From Bacillota bacterium (GTDB lineage Bacteria > Bacillota > Bacilli > Bacillales_B > DSM-18226): DNA of 6,059 nt. Position numbers and translations under genes: made by a program. Location of the stretch: assembly GCA_021821235.1 (NCBI GenBank), contig JAKACS010000213.1, positions 1 through 6,059 on the forward strand, read 5' to 3'. This document shows, in pieces, positions 5,478 through 6,059 of the stretch; positions within the stretch are counted from its first letter, which is position 1; each line of letters starts with the position of its first letter. The notes beneath the pieces were generated by a model that did not search any database, was not told the DNA's origin, and saw nothing but the letters and a program-made list of their open reading frames with translations.

Positions 5478-6059
5478 ATGACAGTCAGTTTATCAAAAGG
5501 ACAAAAAGTAGATTTAACAAAAACAAACCCCGGATTAAAAAACGTTGTAGTCGGGCTTGGCTGGGATACGAATAAATACGATGGAGGATTCGATTTTGAC
5601 CTAGATTCTTCTGTCTTCCTGCTAGGAGAAAATGGAAAAGTCACAACCGAAAGCGACTTTGTTTTTTATAATAACCCAAACGGCGGTAATGGAGCGGTTG
5701 TTCACACTGGAGACAATCGCACAGGTGCTGGCGAAGGCGACGATGAGCAAGTGAAAATTAATCTTTCCACCGTTCCCGCAAACATTCAGCGGATTGCTTT
5801 TACGATTACAATCCATGATGCGGAAAATAGAAGCCAAAACTTTGGACAAGTTTCCAACGCATACGCCCGGATCTTCAATGAAGAGACTGGGGAGGAATTA
5901 ATCCGTTATGATTTAGGGGAAGATTTTTCAATTGAGACGGCTCTTGTTGTCGGTGAACTGTACCGTCACAGTGGCGAATGGAAATTTAGTGCAATCGGTA
6001 GCGGATATCAGGGTGGTTTAGCCGCACTCGCTACTGCTTTTGGATTGCAAGTTGGTTAA
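5478..6059 (+). CDS. yceD: TerD-family general stress protein, YceD-like
   Basis: This 193-aa protein matches YceD (general stress protein 16U) in length and from the [20 protein letters not shown] start to the LQVG end. Acidic residues of the TerD calcium sites are visible: DFDLDSS (39-45), then [13 protein letters not shown] (78-90), with [13 protein letters not shown] (113-125) and the C-terminal [14 protein letters not shown] and AIGSGYQGG blocks. TerD proteins bind calcium and occur in tellurite-resistance and stress operons; the molecular role is unresolved. It is probably cytoplasmic or membrane-associated, with no signal peptide. GGAGGT at 5465-5470, 7 nt upstream, fixes the start; an in-frame TTG at 5463 overlaps this site. 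The SigW-type promoter lies just before it. In B. subtilis yceC precedes yceD, but here ypjP does, so this copy heads its transcript. More ter/yce genes may follow beyond the window. YceC is the alternative assignment. Confidence 0.93.
   Translation: MTVSLSKGQKVDLTKTNPGLKNVVVGLGWDTNKYDGGFDFDLDSSVFLLGENGKVTTESDFVFYNNPNGGNGAVVHTGDNRTGAGEGDDEQVKINLSTVPANIQRIAFTITIHDAENRSQNFGQVSNAYARIFNEETGEELIRYDLGEDFSIETALVVGELYRHSGEWKFSAIGSGYQGGLAALATAFGLQVG

Noticed and set aside
5478..6059. TerD-family gene as part of a tellurite-resistance or phage-defence island
   Set aside because: Only one ter-type gene is visible, it matches the chromosomal stress protein YceD, and no mobility genes are present in the window.

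Overview
The window looks like chromosome from a low-GC Bacillota, most probably a Bacillaceae species close to Bacillus. The evidence is strong purine-rich Shine-Dalgarno sites, a TTG start, rho-independent hairpins, and proteins I recognise from memory as orthologues of B. subtilis YfmR, YpgR, YphP (BrxA), YpjP and YceD. No database search was run. All seven genes lie on the + strand with modest gaps (63 to 157 nt), and there is no mobile element, tRNA, rRNA or CRISPR array.

Layout: (1) positions 1-276 hold the C-terminus of formate-tetrahydrofolate ligase (fhs), entered mid-gene and closed by a 10-bp GC-rich hairpin at 291-325. (2) Positions 340-861 encode an uncharacterised 173-aa soluble protein whose Shine-Dalgarno starts where the hairpin's T-rich tail ends. 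(3) Positions 1015-2901 encode a Uup/YfmR-type ABC-F ribosome-associated ATPase with its C-terminal coiled coil. (4) Positions 2982-4121 encode a YpgR/CvfC-type protein, an Nfu N-terminal-like domain joined to HEAT-like repeats, starting at TTG. (5) Positions 4199-4633 encode the bacilliredoxin BrxA with its Cys-Gly-Cys site, followed by a strong terminator at 4642-4682. (6) Positions 4791-5375 encode a secreted or membrane-anchored YpjP-like protein behind a structured leader. (7) Positions 5478-6059 encode a TerD-family YceD (general stress protein 16U), preceded by a good match to an ECF sigma (SigW-type) promoter; the window ends exactly at its stop codon.

Functionally this is a housekeeping and stress-response segment: one-carbon metabolism, ribosome rescue, thiol redox repair (BrxA next to a protein with an Fe-S-scaffold-like domain), and envelope or general stress (YpjP, YceD). 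I see no clear undescribed multi-gene system. The points most worth checking are the hairpin leaving no promoter room before the 173-aa gene, the YpgR-BrxA pairing, the ECF promoter before yceD, and competing hairpins in the ypjP leader.
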